Assembly: GCF_901709675.1 (NCBI RefSeq)
Contig: NC_051091.1
Span: forward strand, 5,924,967 to 5,988,966
Source of the DNA: Syngnathus acus
Taxonomy: Eukaryota; Chordata; Actinopteri; Syngnathiformes; Syngnathidae
DNA length: 64,000 nt
Reading direction: 5' to 3'
Shown here: positions 51,874 to 64,000 of the stretch, piece after piece
Layout of the letters: each line of letters starts with the position of its first letter
How positions within the stretch are numbered: position 1 is the first letter of the stretch
Notes under the pieces: model-generated
What the model was told of the DNA's origin: nothing
Database searches by the model: none
Seen by the model: only the letters and a program-made list of their open reading frames with translations
Position numbers and translations under genes: made by a program

Positions 51874-54219
51874 ATGTACCAGGTTGTACCCGGGGGAGCG
51901 GGCGGCACCATAACAGATGTTATCCCCAAGCAAAAACACAGCAAGGACACTAGACCCTTAGTCGGAGCAGGAGTTCTTGGCTTGATTCTAGTGATCGCAG
52001 CAGTGACTGCATGGTCGTATTACATCGCTTCACTCCGAAAAGCTGAGCTGCTCAAGACTCAATTGCTGGATCTGAATAAAGATGGTTACATTATCCGTAA
52101 CCAGGCAGGAGCAATTGTTTTCAGAATGGATTTTAGGTGAGTAGCTTCTGATTAACTTTGAATGCATGCCACTGTTTTGGTTAAAAGTGACATTTCTGTT
52201 GATGCATGAATATCCAAACTTCAGAAACGATTGATGAAAAAAAGTGTTTTTACATATGTGTACTTTTTATATCAACTGTGCCAAGACACAGTTAATCTTG
52301 ATCAAGGATTGTCAATCAATTTCATTGCCCGTTGGGATTGTGTCTTTGTCGAGAGGTAAACGCGTCATTGATGAACTCCAGAACAGGCTACCCTGTATAA
52401 ACCTCAAATGTGTTTACATGTTGGCAGGTCAGGGACATTGGATTTAGACTCTTGCACCAAAGAAGGCGAGCTTCTTAGCTGTGGACGCACAACTGATAGA
52501 AGCCTCAACTTCTTCATTGAGACAGTGCGACCCAAGGACACGGTACAGTGCTACCGTGTGCGTTGGGAGGAGCTGGTTCCCGACATTTCGGTGGCACACG
52601 CAATGACGTACAAGTTTGCCCACTGGTATGGCGGTGCGGTGTCTGCTATTCAGCACTGGCCTATTTCCGTCTCCGGCCAACAGTCCCCCAAACCTTTTGT
52701 TACGAGTGACATCTACTCCAATCGCAACGAGTTTGGAGGGATCTTGGAAAGCTATTGGCTTTCGTCGAATGCTACAGCTATCAAAATTAATAATTCCGTA
52801 CCGTTCCACTTGGGCTGGAACGACACGGAGAAGACCATGTATTTCCAAGCGAGGTACAACGATAGTCCCTTCAAGCCAAATCCGGGGGAGGTGCCATGTG
52901 CCGAACTTAGCTACAGAGTTTGCGTCGGCTTGGATGTCACATCCATCCACAAGTACATGGTTCGTCGATACTTCAACAAACCAAACAAAGTTCCTGCCCA
53001 AGCCATGTTTCAACACCCTGTCTGGTCCACATGGGCGCTTCATAAGACAGACATTAATCAAGAAAAACTTCTGACGTACGCGGCCAACATCCGGAAATAT
53101 CATTTTAACTGCAGCCACCTGGAGCTGGACGATCGCTACACACGCCGCTACGGAGAGTTTGAGTTTGACCCAATGAAGTTCCCCAATACCTCGTTGATGT
53201 TTCAAAAACTCAAATCAGATGGATTTCTCGTGTCGCTCTGGATTCACCCTTTTGTGAACTACAACTCCGACAACTTCCACACTTGTGTGGAAAGGGGTCT
53301 GTTTGTACGGGAGCCCACAGGCCAGCTGCCAGCTTTGGTCCGCTGGTGGAACGGCATCGGTGGAATCGTGGACTTCACCAACCCAGAAGCTCGCGATTGG
53401 TTTGCCTCGCAGCTGCGTTCCCTTCGCTCCAGGTACGGAGTGTCTTCTTTCAAGTTTGACGCCGGTGAGACCAACTACTTGCCGTGGAAATTTAGCACCA
53501 GAACTCCCATTCGGGATCCAAGTTTTTTCACACGACGCTACACAGAAATGGCCATTCCCTATAACGACCGAGCCGAGCTACGTAGCGGCTACCAATCTCA
53601 GAACATATCGTGCTTCTTCCGGCCCATTGATCGGGACTCTGTTTGGGGCTACGAATTGGGCCTCAAATCTCTCATCCCCACAGTGCTCACCATCAGCATT
53701 CTGGGTTATCAATTCATCCTACCTGACATGATAGGAGGAAACGCCTACCTCAACCGCACCGATGGAAATCGGGCATTACCCGACCGGGAACTTTATATCC
53801 GCTGGCTGGAGCTGTCAGCTTTCATGCCCTCCATGCAGTTTTCCATCCCACCTTGGGCGTACGACAACGAGGTTGTTGAAATTGCTCGCAAATACACGGC
53901 TCTCCATCAGAGTATCGTAGCCCCGCGGGTCTTGGAACTGGCTGGTGAGGTTCTGGACACCGGTGACCCAATTATACGACCCTTGTGGTGGATCGCCACA
54001 GGTGATGAGACCGCCTATAAAATAGACTCCCAGTTTCTTATTGGAGACGATCTCATGGTAGCTCCTGTTTTAGAGCCTGGAAAGCAAGAACGGGATATTT
54101 ACCTCCCAGCTGGTCGCTGGAAAAGCTATAAAGGGGAGAGGTTTGATATTAAAGAGCCTCTGCACCTCACAGATTATCCTGTCGATCTGGATGAAATTGC
54201 TTACTTTCTTTGGGTGTAG
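51874..54219 (+). CDS. myorg: Myogenesis-regulating glycosidase, GH31 family
   Basis: Type II membrane glycoside hydrolase of the ER/Golgi lumen; human MYORG loss causes primary familial brain calcification, and the enzyme has been reported as an alpha-galactosidase. Two coding exons, 51874-52136 and 52428-54219, give 684 residues. The start ATG begins MYQVVPGG; a stop lies in frame at 51832-51834. A single membrane helix is at about residues 29-51 ([18 protein letters not shown]). Further landmarks: [76 protein letters not shown], the nucleophile region SFKFDAGE (D432) and the acid/base region [15 protein letters not shown] (D489), [22 protein letters not shown] and [18 protein letters not shown]. 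Several N-glycosylation sites (NCS, NTS, NIS). The long second exon is typical of the gene. Poly(A) signals at 54432-54437 and near 55496. Confidence 0.97.
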
Positions 54220-55510
54220 AACGAGCGAGGGTATGCCAAGTTCAAGAGCTCCCTTCGAAAATCCTAATACATATTTGATCATCAGGACTGCTCAAACAGG
54301 TCTCAATTCAAATTCAAACACTCAGTGAGCCTAAAAATCTTACCCAAGAGCCATAAATCTTTAAAGGATGTTTCATTTTTTTCCCTCTGCACTTTTGAGT
54401 GAAAGACATCATGAAAATGTTATGTATAGTCAATAAATGCCTTCAAAAGGAATTTACTGTGAATCAAAGCATATGAGGAATTTTCTTAGTCGACTAGCAG
54501 ATATGCAACTGCGCTCAAAATGATTTAATCCCCACACAGGAGTTTGCATTGTCAGCAACAAAACAGTTGGCTAAAAAGCATGTGATACACTTTCTCAGGT
54601 TACTTCTCGCTGAGGCTCAGTTTAAGGCGACTGAGAGTTTTTAAAAAAAAAAAAAAAATCTAAATCATGATGAGCTAATAGAGAAGGATTTCATTTCTCT
54701 GAGTGAATGTACTGTGGATCTTTATAGTTTATTTTATGGTGTTTAATTATCTTACAAAAATATTTCTCCCCTTACCAAGATTATGCTTCATTTGTTAAGA
54801 AACAATAGTAACACTTACCTTTCTATCATGAGAAAATAAGCTTATTATTTGTGTATTAATTCATGAAAGCTGTGATATCTTGAAGTGGCTTATACTAATT
54901 TGTACTGTTTTTCAGGACTTGTATTGCTCACATTTCATTGTGATATTTTACTTAGTGATGCAAAACAGACAGAACAGCCTTAAATGCCACAGAAATGTCT
55001 CCCAATTTTCTTAAGACATGCAAAGTCAAAAACTTCATCCTTTTAAAACTTATATCATGTTACAGAATTTATGAATATTTATTATGTTGATCAAGTACTG
55101 CATGCAATGATGTTTTGTTGTGATCTATTTTGCTTCCATTGAAATGTTTCTAAATACAGTTGGACCAGGCTACCTCCACAAATGCATATTGCATTATTGT
55201 TATTATTATTTGTTAACGCCATCTGCCTTCGACTCGTGCGTACTGTGGACTTTGCGTAAACATTAACCTCAGTGGGATCTGTGTGTACCTCTGACATAGT
55301 TGCATGCTAACAGCGCTACCTATATTTAGCAGTTCTCACTCAGTTACTATTTCTGTCACGGACACTCTTGCCTTATGACAAGAACTATCATGAAGTGAAT
55401 GTTCCTTATTGCTTTTTGACCGTGTTGGCGTGTGTGAGGAGTTTGGGTCACTGATAGTGAGAATATTGCCATTGTTTTTTCTTTTGTTTGAATGCAATAA
55501 AACTTTTTAA
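54220..55510 (+). other. myorg: Probable myorg 3' UTR
   Basis: AT-rich DNA after the myorg stop, with a proximal AATAAA at 54432-54437 and a distal one near 55496. No open frame of recognisable product. Confidence 0.5.
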
Positions 55511-57962
55511 CTGTAGTCTATCTTGGAAACTTTTATTATATATATTTTCTTGAAGTGCGATTGCATCAATGCATTTACTTCCATGGTTAGCAGTTTTAAT
55601 AATAAGATAAGAGAATAAAATTTTAGATTTGCATAAAAAAAGATAAAATAACCAAATTTCAAGTCAGTCAAAAGGCGATACAACAAATGAACCAATAAAA
55701 ACACTGGAGCGTTTATAGGTCGGCAATGTATGAAAAATAATGTGCCTTTCAATATACTTTTGAAAGATTTGCCCTTGCGGGACTTTTCAAAGTTTCTGAT
55801 GCCTGACTCATCATGGGACGATAATGGCGATACGATGAAACAATTTCACAGGTTCACAGGAGACTGTTCAGATCAATAAATCATCTGAGGCTTCACTGTG
55901 TGAGGCCAGAGACTAAAAATGTACAGCTAGATAGTGAGATTAAAAAATTACAGAAGCGGCACTTTTGTTTTCAAATGCTCAGACACGCATTGCATTTCTT
56001 TCTGCCACCTTCAGTCTTTTTTATTTGTTTTCCAAATGTATTCCGCTTCACAACGTGGAGATATGCTTCAAAACTATTTTACTCGAGTTGCCGATGCCTC
56101 GTCTTTCTTCAAATTGATCTTGCCGTGAAGCCCAGTGTGGGGAAGATTCACAACCCATCGATTCGCTGTCCTTGTCTAGCAGTGATCAATAATATTTGTC
56201 AGTTTGCTTTCTGCAATCATCTTGTTTGTATCTGAGGCTGCAGAGATAATTTATTCCTGAGCTATTGTAGGACAATTTGGTACGGAAAGAAAGAAAACAC
56301 AATTTCAATCTTCAGTCCTCTCATCCATGTATTTGTGTGTAGATCTAAAAAAGAAGTATGAAGTCGTATCCAAACTTTCTCAAATGGAGAAACAGTTTTG
56401 TCGGTGCCATGTTATGCTGCAAATATCCAGGAGGGTGCAGTGCAGCTTCATTGAGGACTTCTCACTCTGACATGTCTGGATGGTCCAGATGTTATGAGAA
56501 GACACACAAACACACACACATTGCACTACACACAAGTAATGCATGAACAAACAAAACTGGCAGGGCCCTCCCCCCACTTGTCTCCCCACCTGTGTGTCCA
56601 TCTGCGAGCGAGTGCAGCACTTGAGCCAGTGTCTCTGAAGTACCTTCAACTATCCTCTTTCTTTCACGTATCAGCAAATGGCAACGAATTGATGTTGACA
56701 AAAGATGAGCAATTTGAAATTGTTCTTGACACTGTAGCATCACAGCAGGACATTTTTTGCCGATGTGACCCAAATGTTTTCGTGGGGTCAAGACCAAAAA
56801 GTCAAGACACCAAGGAAACATTCCACGGTGGCATTTCGATTGACACCATGTTTTGCAAACTCTTGTTCCTTCACGGAGGTTACCTGAGGAGAAACCAAGG
56901 GAAGGGCCGGGGTGCACGGGTTGTTCATCCGGGTTTCGACGGAAAATTGGTGTCATCCATCAAACACCGCATTTAAGAGAAACTAACGCAGGTCTGGTCA
57001 ACAAAGGCCGAATAAAAATGCATCTAGCACAGGGGGAACATGTGAGGTGCAGGCACCGGCGAGGGTCAATCAATCAGCCAGTCGACTCCTTTATTTAACA
57101 AGCGAGGACCACAAGACCCCAAAGGCCACACTCCATATTCCGGCTGGTTGAGCTTGCTGTCTTTTCCCGTAGAAGCAAAGAAAGAGGAGGGAGTCGAGAG
57201 AGAAAGGGGGATTGGGGTTGGGCTTGGTGATGGAGGTGCAGAAAGGTTTGGCCTGTGTCCCCTGGCATGACGGTGCGCTTCATCTTTTCAGTGCAAGGGC
57301 CTGGAACTGGTCCTTGATAGGATTTTCAGCCCCGTGGCCTGCGCTGTCCCAACATCCATCCGGGGGGGCCGCGCAGCAGAGAGCCAGCCAGCCAGCCACT
57401 CAGCGACACGGCCATAAAGAATAGCCCGTAGGCGGGCCAATGCCAGTGATCTGAGGCTCGCCGCTCTGTTCAGTGGACAGGCCAACTCTCAGTGACACAT
57501 TCCTGTCAGGGACACGGGCTGATCCCTAAGCTACTGTGTGCCCAGTGGAACAGACTGCATGCTCTGCGAGGCAGCTCCCATCCAACAATTGACCGCTTCA
57601 AAGCTTCAGAAATTGGAACAGAACTTCATGGCCTTCGCTATTCAGCAACCTCTCACTGGCGGCTCGGTTATTCTTTTCTTTGTGCACTGGAACATTTGAA
57701 ATTGTATTCCACTTGTGTTCAAAATGAACAGCTGGATCAAGTAGACAGGGTGGTACAGTCACGCTGCAGGAAGGTTTTGTGTTCGAATATCAACACTGGC
57801 ATTTGGATTTATAATGTGGACTTTGCTTGTGTGGTTTCTCCTCAGGTGAAAGAAAAGTTTTCATTCGGGCCTGTGATGGATTGGTGATATGGGACTACGA
57901 CTAAAAAACAAATGCGAGATAATGAGACACTAAATATGAAGACCACTGTATATGTTGCAGTA

Positions 57963-57982
57963 CCCCCCCCCCCCCCCCCCCC
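57963..57982. repeat. Poly-C tract
   Basis: Run of about 20 cytosines; length may be unreliable in the assembly. Confidence 0.9.
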
Positions 57983-59713
57983 AATATTCAGTTCGTTCCA
58001 ACTATTCACTTAACTTCCTATGAAAAATTTCCATCAAGTTCATCAACATGTACCTGCTCTTTTTACAGTACGTTTTGCATGTTCATTCCATTCTTGCGGG
58101 GGAGTGCAATTTAAGCGGCACAGTATCCAGTACAATAATATCCGAAATACATGATTGAAAATCAGGCCCAAATATGCAAAGACAATCATTACGCCATCTT
58201 ATTGTTGCATCCAATTTGCGCACACCCCGGGAGACAGAGTAGCAAGTAATAGATGGCGACTATAGAGAGCAATATTGCCAAGAAGATTCAGCCCGATAAA
58301 TCCCGATATGACCGTGGAAAGTTCGGATTGAAATAAGGCTTTTGCTTCTCCTCAGAGGTGTGCCGCATTATTAGCATTTTCTTTTTTCCACCTCGCCGGC
58401 CGACTGTAAATTCAGTAAATGTCGCCCCGCGGTGGTAAGGTGGGCAGACGGCAGACTGTATAAATAAACAGAGTCTGTCTGAGGGCAGCGCAGTGGCCCC
58501 CACCTGCCCAACATCAATCAGTATTACAGCAGCCAGTGGCAGACCAATCGCCCTTTTATAGGCTTGTGAAATGATCAAACATCTGCTCATAACCACCTTT
58601 CATGTTTCAAACATACACCATGGTTTGAAATCCCACATCATTTGTGATAAATAACGAAACCATAGTTAAGCTAAAATTCTAAAGTGAGACTGTGTTGTTG
58701 TCGTTTGGTTTTTGCAGCCTTGAGGCGGGTCACATTCATTACAGGATCAAGAATGGACTTTTATGGGTCCCAAAGCGGTAGCTACTGGAGCACTATTTGA
58801 CTTTTTTTTTTTTAACATGCTTTCTATAAAAAGGAAGGACTCACTACATATATTGATTGATGCAAGAAAATGGATGTTAGCTGCTCAGCCAAAGTGGAAT
58901 TTGTGGGGCAGTTAAGAGAACAACCTCAAGTCGCTTGTAACTCTCGAGGTGATCGATCATTTTCAGAGCCAAATACAAGGAAGAGCTCTCGTATGACTTC
59001 CCGTAGCTCTTGTCAAAGGTCATTTCTGAACGCTTCAACATAAGTCATTAAATGATTTTGAAGAATCAAAGCGATTTTGTTCGACAATTGTCAAATTTGT
59101 TGATCGTTGATTTAATTAAAAAATAACAATTCGTGTTTTAAATAGCACAATTTAACAATTTAAGAAAATTCACTTAATCTACTACTGCACTTAATGAGCA
59201 GCAATTGGTCTTTAGAGAGTGCATTTATTAATATTGAGAGTTGTTTCTGCACTTACAGAACAACTAATGACATCTAACCCAACTTCAAATAGGCTGAAGT
59301 TCAACAGTGAGCTGTCCAACCGTGAAACAGAAATGAAAACAGCTTAATTTGCATAATGTTTGCCAAGCTCTCGATTTATTCATTCATTCTGTCATTTTCC
59401 TCAGGATGGCTCAACAAAGTTAAAACAATCGTTTCTCCATCGTGTGCCTAAATGTCAGCCCAGCCGTGTTGATGGAAGTTCAACAAACACGACAAAAGTT
59501 GAGGCGAGTAACTAGCTTGGCAGCTGTAGTCGACCAAAGTAACAAGGGCCCCGTCCGTAGAGGAAGGAAATGAATCCAAGTGGTCCAAGGTTAATGGTGG
59601 CTTAGAACAAAATGGATTCAGTGCCAGGGCTTTGCTGACAGGTGATTTGACAAGAGTGAAGGCGGTCCATCAATCTCACGTTGGCCTCTCTGACCCTTCC
59701 CCGCCCTGCCATA

Positions 59714-59730
59714 GCAGCTAGGGGGCGCCG
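59714..59730 (+). promoter_or_regulatory. CTCF-like motif
   Basis: GCAGCTAGGGGGCGCCG contains a good AGGGGGCGC core of the CTCF site; two core positions deviate. Motif match only. Confidence 0.3.
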
Positions 59731-62700
59731 AGTGTCACAGTGCCCTGACCCGGATAGATCTCTAGACAGCCCACCTGCTGTCAGCCCTAAAGCTCCCCCT
59801 ACGGCCAAAGGAGACACCATCACTTCATGCTCGACTGGCATAATGAAACTGTGATTGGAAGATAGTCAACTGTGACAGGCGGCACTCGCCCCGCGTTCGT
59901 ACGGCCAAAATCGCACACCGGCTTCAGGTGCCCCTTTTTTTTTTTTACTGCCTTATTTTCCTTTGAAATGGTCTGACAATTTAATGGTGCAAAAAAGGAT
60001 GATCTGCCAACTGAGCTCAAAAACGCCTTCGCTCTGCACACGGTCTACCAGAAGGAATCCTATAAGTCACTCAAAGTGAGAACAAATACCGGCAAAGTGT
60101 GCATTACGAGTGACATTATGTGCACGTGACTCTTTCTATGTGCGCTTGCCCCCCCCCACCCCCTCACCCCATTCAGCGAAGTAGCCCCCGCTTCATGTTT
60201 AAACCTGACGTAAACTCCCTGTCACAAATCCCCGGGGCAACCGGGCCCTGCAGGCACAAAAGCAAATATTTCTGTTCCTGATCATGGCCATTCCCTTTTA
60301 ACATCGTCACCCCTTTTCTCCCTCCTCTGAACCTACCCTAGCACCACAAGCCAGTCATTTGTCACAAAGTAATTATAGAATTATTGATTGGCAAGCAATT
60401 AACACCTTTCTTCTCTTCTTCCACCATCATCACCACCCCGCTCCACCCCATCCTTTAATTTGAATTTGGAGAGAGAAAGCAAAAGGCGGGTTTGGATGTG
60501 GGAGTAACACGTTTAATCCTGCTGGCGTTTCCTAGTTCTCTTCAAATTAATCGGGCGACAGAGACAAAATGGCTTTTCTTTTTCTGCCTCTGTTTTTCAC
60601 TCTCCTTGTCTTGCCTGCTGATCGTTTCTTGACAGATGACGAACGGCTTACACTATAGTCATTGAAAATGGCCTGAAATCTAACTACACCCAAAATCCTT
60701 CCGAATGTCTCACTCGCTTTCATTTTTGCCCACCTGCGCTGAATAGCAATCATGGAACATCACCTTAGGAACATATGGACGGGCTGGACAGCCATGCTGA
60801 TTGCCCTTCTGCTATCTTGATAACACATTGCTGTCCCCGAGCATCACTTCTGATGCTCATAAGCGCTCATCTGCGCCTCTCGTCACATCCCCCAGAGAGA
60901 TATTAGTCGGCTACTTCATTATTTTTACATTTAAATTTGTACATAGTGTTTCTCTCTGATCCGAGAATGTGCATATGTATTCTTAAACTGTCACATCCTA
61001 AAATTGGGTCACGGCTTCGCTTTTAGTGTGTTCCCACAAAGTAAAAGTACCAATAAATATTAATGAGTCAGTATCCCAGGATGAGAGACTAAATTTCTAA
61101 TTTGGGCCCGGCACTAAAAAAAGAACCCTGGTGTTATACGGATTTAATTTTGTTCCGCTTTCTCTAGTCAGGGGCACTTTAAATTACAATTCTTGTCACC
61201 GGCCCAGCAGATGAGATGGAGCCAGTGATGCCACCTAGCACATCCGTTTGACCAAAATGACTCATATTGATCATGCAAATGATACCAGTCGACCTAGCGC
61301 CATGATTATGACACAAACGAAGGCTATTTTTTGAAGTTAATGTTTCTCCATTTAAACTTGTATACACCGTTTAATGAAAATGTTGTCAACATGGCCTTCA
61401 GTGCAAATGAAGAACCGCTTACAAATGGAGCACATTCAGTTTCACCGCTTCCACTCTCGAAATGATAAAACGCTTGTGTGAGCGGACTTTTAGTTTGCTG
61501 AAATTGAGGAACAATTTCAGGTCATTGAAGGCCCTTTTTCTTTCCATGCTGAAATGTTGATCAATAAGTCCTTTTGGAGTTCTATTCAAACAAACATACA
61601 GCAATACTCCTGCGGTATTGAGTTGTTTTTCTTGCCCGGCAGGCTTTTTTTAAATTTTCTCAAGAAGGGCAAACCCAGGAGACTTGCTTGGGCTTTTCCA
61701 AACGGTGACTCTGTTACCTTCCCATCAAAGCCTGCATCCACTTTTGTGATTCATTTTGTGAAGTTAACATCTGAGATAGTAAGAGAAATCACAGGATAAT
61801 AATAATTCAAGTCTGTTCTATTTTTGATCTTGTAATGTTTCATGTAAGATCAGTCGGGGGATCTGCAGCAACTAAATAAACGATACGTATTTCGGATTAA
61901 AGACTGTGGAACGTATGACTCGCTTCAAAGCGAACTACTCTGTACAATGGAAACTTTATCTGGAGTTGTCCAACAATAGTTGTGTGACAGTCAATACCGG
62001 CCGCTTTCATGTATCGGCGTACTCAGCGTTTGCTTGACGTAGCACTTTGGCGAGGGTGGCAAAATGTGAGCCTAGCAAACAATATATCGCCGCGGCAAGT
62101 GTCAGCCACTCGTCCCTGACTTTGATGAGCCATCGCTGCTGCATTAATGTCTTTTATCACACTGCCCGTTTCAGTAGCTCCTTGAAAAAGTGGAATGGTG
62201 TCGTTGGAGCTATCTTTCTCTCACCGACTAAGCTATTATCGTTTTTCAGCTGATACTATCCGCTCATCAAATCCGCAGTTTTGTCTTGAAACAGCACGTG
62301 CTTACTCCTCAGTTGTGGAATAGATTCTACTCGTTCAATGGCTCACAACAGGATTCTGATTTCTCAGACTCTTTAGATTCGATATATTTGAAGGGATGGT
62401 AGCTAGCAACATAAGCTAACAACGACGCAATCTATTTTCCATTCTGCTGGGGTTTATGAGGGGTTAATCTCAGCTCAAGCGTTTATAGCCCTAATTTGTA
62501 CAAGATGTGATTTTGGATGAAGATGGTTACAAAAGAGTTGCTCGATCACATACAGTACAAGTTATCGGTAGGCCAGTAGGGGAAAAAAAAGCTCAATCTG
62601 AAAAGAGCTGTGGATTCAATTGGATCTGTGGGAGCTTCCTACTATAAATCAACGTGCCATCCCAGTCACTACGCCGAGTGAATGATGCATCTAATACCAA

Positions 62701-64000
62701 GTGCAGATGCTACTTCTGAACTGAATCACATTTGTTTTTGAGGAATCTAATAATCACAATGTTGTAACATGCGTGATGTATTGCACTTATATGGCAAATG
62801 TCATCTGTTTCTTGTAGACTGTGACAAGGTGGCCAGAGATTTACATGATATAAAACATTTTTTGGAACTTTAAATCATTCTGAATTTCAAACTTTGCTAA
62901 AGTTTTAATTTGGGCAGTTCAACAAAATATTCTAAGATTTGCTAGCATCTGCCAGTCATTGTGACTACTGTAGCCACACTGGCTACTTTACATGTAGTTA
63001 GAAAAAAAAAAATCACTTGATCATATCTGCTCTTTACGTGACAGTGACAAATCTGTAAATTTAGAAGCAATTAGCTGCAATGTGATGTTTAAACCTCAGT
63101 GCCGCTGATCACTCTGCCGCCTCTATAGGCTGCTGCGTTGGCTTTGTACAGTATAATTCCAAGCGCTTTACATAATTGACAAATGGGGAATACTAGATTA
63201 CATTGACCAGACAGGTAGGTCAGAATATCATTTATCCTCTTTATATCATCATAATGACTTCATGAATTAGTGTCTTGAGAAACTGCTAAACGAGATTGTG
63301 AAGGGGCCGTTGGAGACTCAGCTTGGCCGGTCTTCCCGAGCGGGTGTGACAAAATACAGAATAGAGTCTTGGGATTTCTGGGTGGGTGGGGGTAGAGGGG
63401 GTTCCTGGCACAACATGGCGGAACACGATGCTGCTCTTGTTCCCAGCTGAGGCAGGACCTGTGAGCAAAATCATGAGCCCCCTTGCCCACCCCAACACTT
63501 GCCTTCCAAGCTCTCATTTTCCACATGATTAGCTTGCCACCTGTCCTCCGACTGGCCCTTGGCCTCCAGGTCATTCGCGTCACGGTAGCGTTTAGCCCTG
63601 GCAACGTTTTTTGCTGAGATGCGCTTAATCTAAATAGGAATATTTTTTCATGGTGTTGAAAAAATGTTTTTAACACTGAGATCATAATACATAATACTGG
63701 ACTATTTACTTAGACCAGTGATTGCCTGCCTTGAGAGGTTATGTCCGTATCATCTACGGGATGTCGACAATGTAACTATCAAATACTTTTCCGCTAGCTA
63801 GTAAAAGGGGACATCAAAAACCTGCGTGTCTGCTTTTTGGGGAATTTTTGCTTGTATGGTGCAAAATATGACTCTTGGTTGAATAAAAGTTTGGAAACAC
63901 TGACTTTGACAGTGATGGCAGTGCAGTTCTTGTATAAAGCAGCGGAAGGCACTGTTTACTACTGAATGGCTCCACGGCTTTGCTGACTGCTGCTCTGCTA

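Larger units (their letters stand above)
55511..64000. other. Gene-free noncoding region with conserved-looking blocks
   Basis: I find no exon with a recognisable product on either strand. Several blocks have higher GC and balanced composition than the AT-rich surroundings: about 56570-57500, 58280-58580, 59590-59840, 60180-60530, 61180-61300 and 63300-63620. They contain homeodomain-type TAATTA sites (e.g. near 60371), a TGAGTCA (near 61065) and an octamer ATGCAAAT (about 61274-61281). Such blocks could be conserved enhancers, but conservation cannot be judged from one sequence. Confidence 0.4.

Noticed and set aside
52444-53205. 253-codon minus-strand open frame opposite myorg
   Set aside because: Antisense shadow of the myorg coding exon; no independent family signature.
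56492-56976. Overlapping open frames of 160 (plus) and 154 (minus) codons
   Set aside because: Both strands open over the same GC-richer stretch, with no domain, no convincing splice context and no resemblance to a known protein.
63260-63685. 141-codon minus-strand open frame
   Set aside because: Proline/basic-rich and without known motifs; more likely noncoding with chance openness.

Overview
The window looks like nuclear DNA of a ray-finned (percomorph-like) teleost fish. The genes are split into many small exons with GT-AG introns, several only 60-100 bp long. CA/TA microsatellites and remnants of fish transposons are present, and every recognisable protein is a vertebrate one. The exact species cannot be read from the sequence.

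Layout, left to right: (1) about 197-16244, plus strand: the 3' thirteen coding exons of a Musashi-1 RNA-binding protein gene (msi1); the first coding exon lies left of the window. Its 3' UTR probably runs to about 18.05 kb. (2) 18704-19260/19356, plus: a tmem233-like two-pass membrane protein gene of the dispanin/CD225 family. (3) 21753-26671, plus: a complete 20-exon dynein axonemal intermediate chain 1 gene, here called dnai1 copy A. (4) about 28.2-31.35 kb, plus: enho (adropin), with its coding sequence at 29681-29902. (5) 31587-38290, minus: a second complete 20-exon dnai1 gene, copy B. (6) 39026-42896, plus: fam219a, head-to-head with copy B. (7) 45620-49107, plus: a nicalin-like gene. 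(8) 51874-54219, plus: myorg, a GH31 family glycosidase. (9) 54220-64000: no convincing gene, only noncoding DNA with conserved-looking blocks.

The block dnai1 - enho - fam219a - myorg corresponds to human 9p13. In human, FAM219A and DNAI1 are head-to-head with ENHO beyond DNAI1, so copy B sits in the ancestral position and copy A is the extra gene on the far side of enho. msi1 and tmem233 belong together on human 12q24, so a synteny junction falls between about 19.4 and 21.7 kb.

The most striking feature is the pair of intact dnai1 genes pointing at each other with enho between them. Exon sizes and phases are almost identical from exon 4 on, while introns and N-termini have diverged. Copy B has a candidate RFX X-box in a promoter region shared with fam219a; copy A shows no obvious X-box. 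The products otherwise act in separate pathways: RNA regulation (msi1), ciliary outer-arm dynein (dnai1), secreted or membrane metabolic peptide (enho), ER translocon-associated complex (nicalin) and secretory-pathway glycosidase (myorg).
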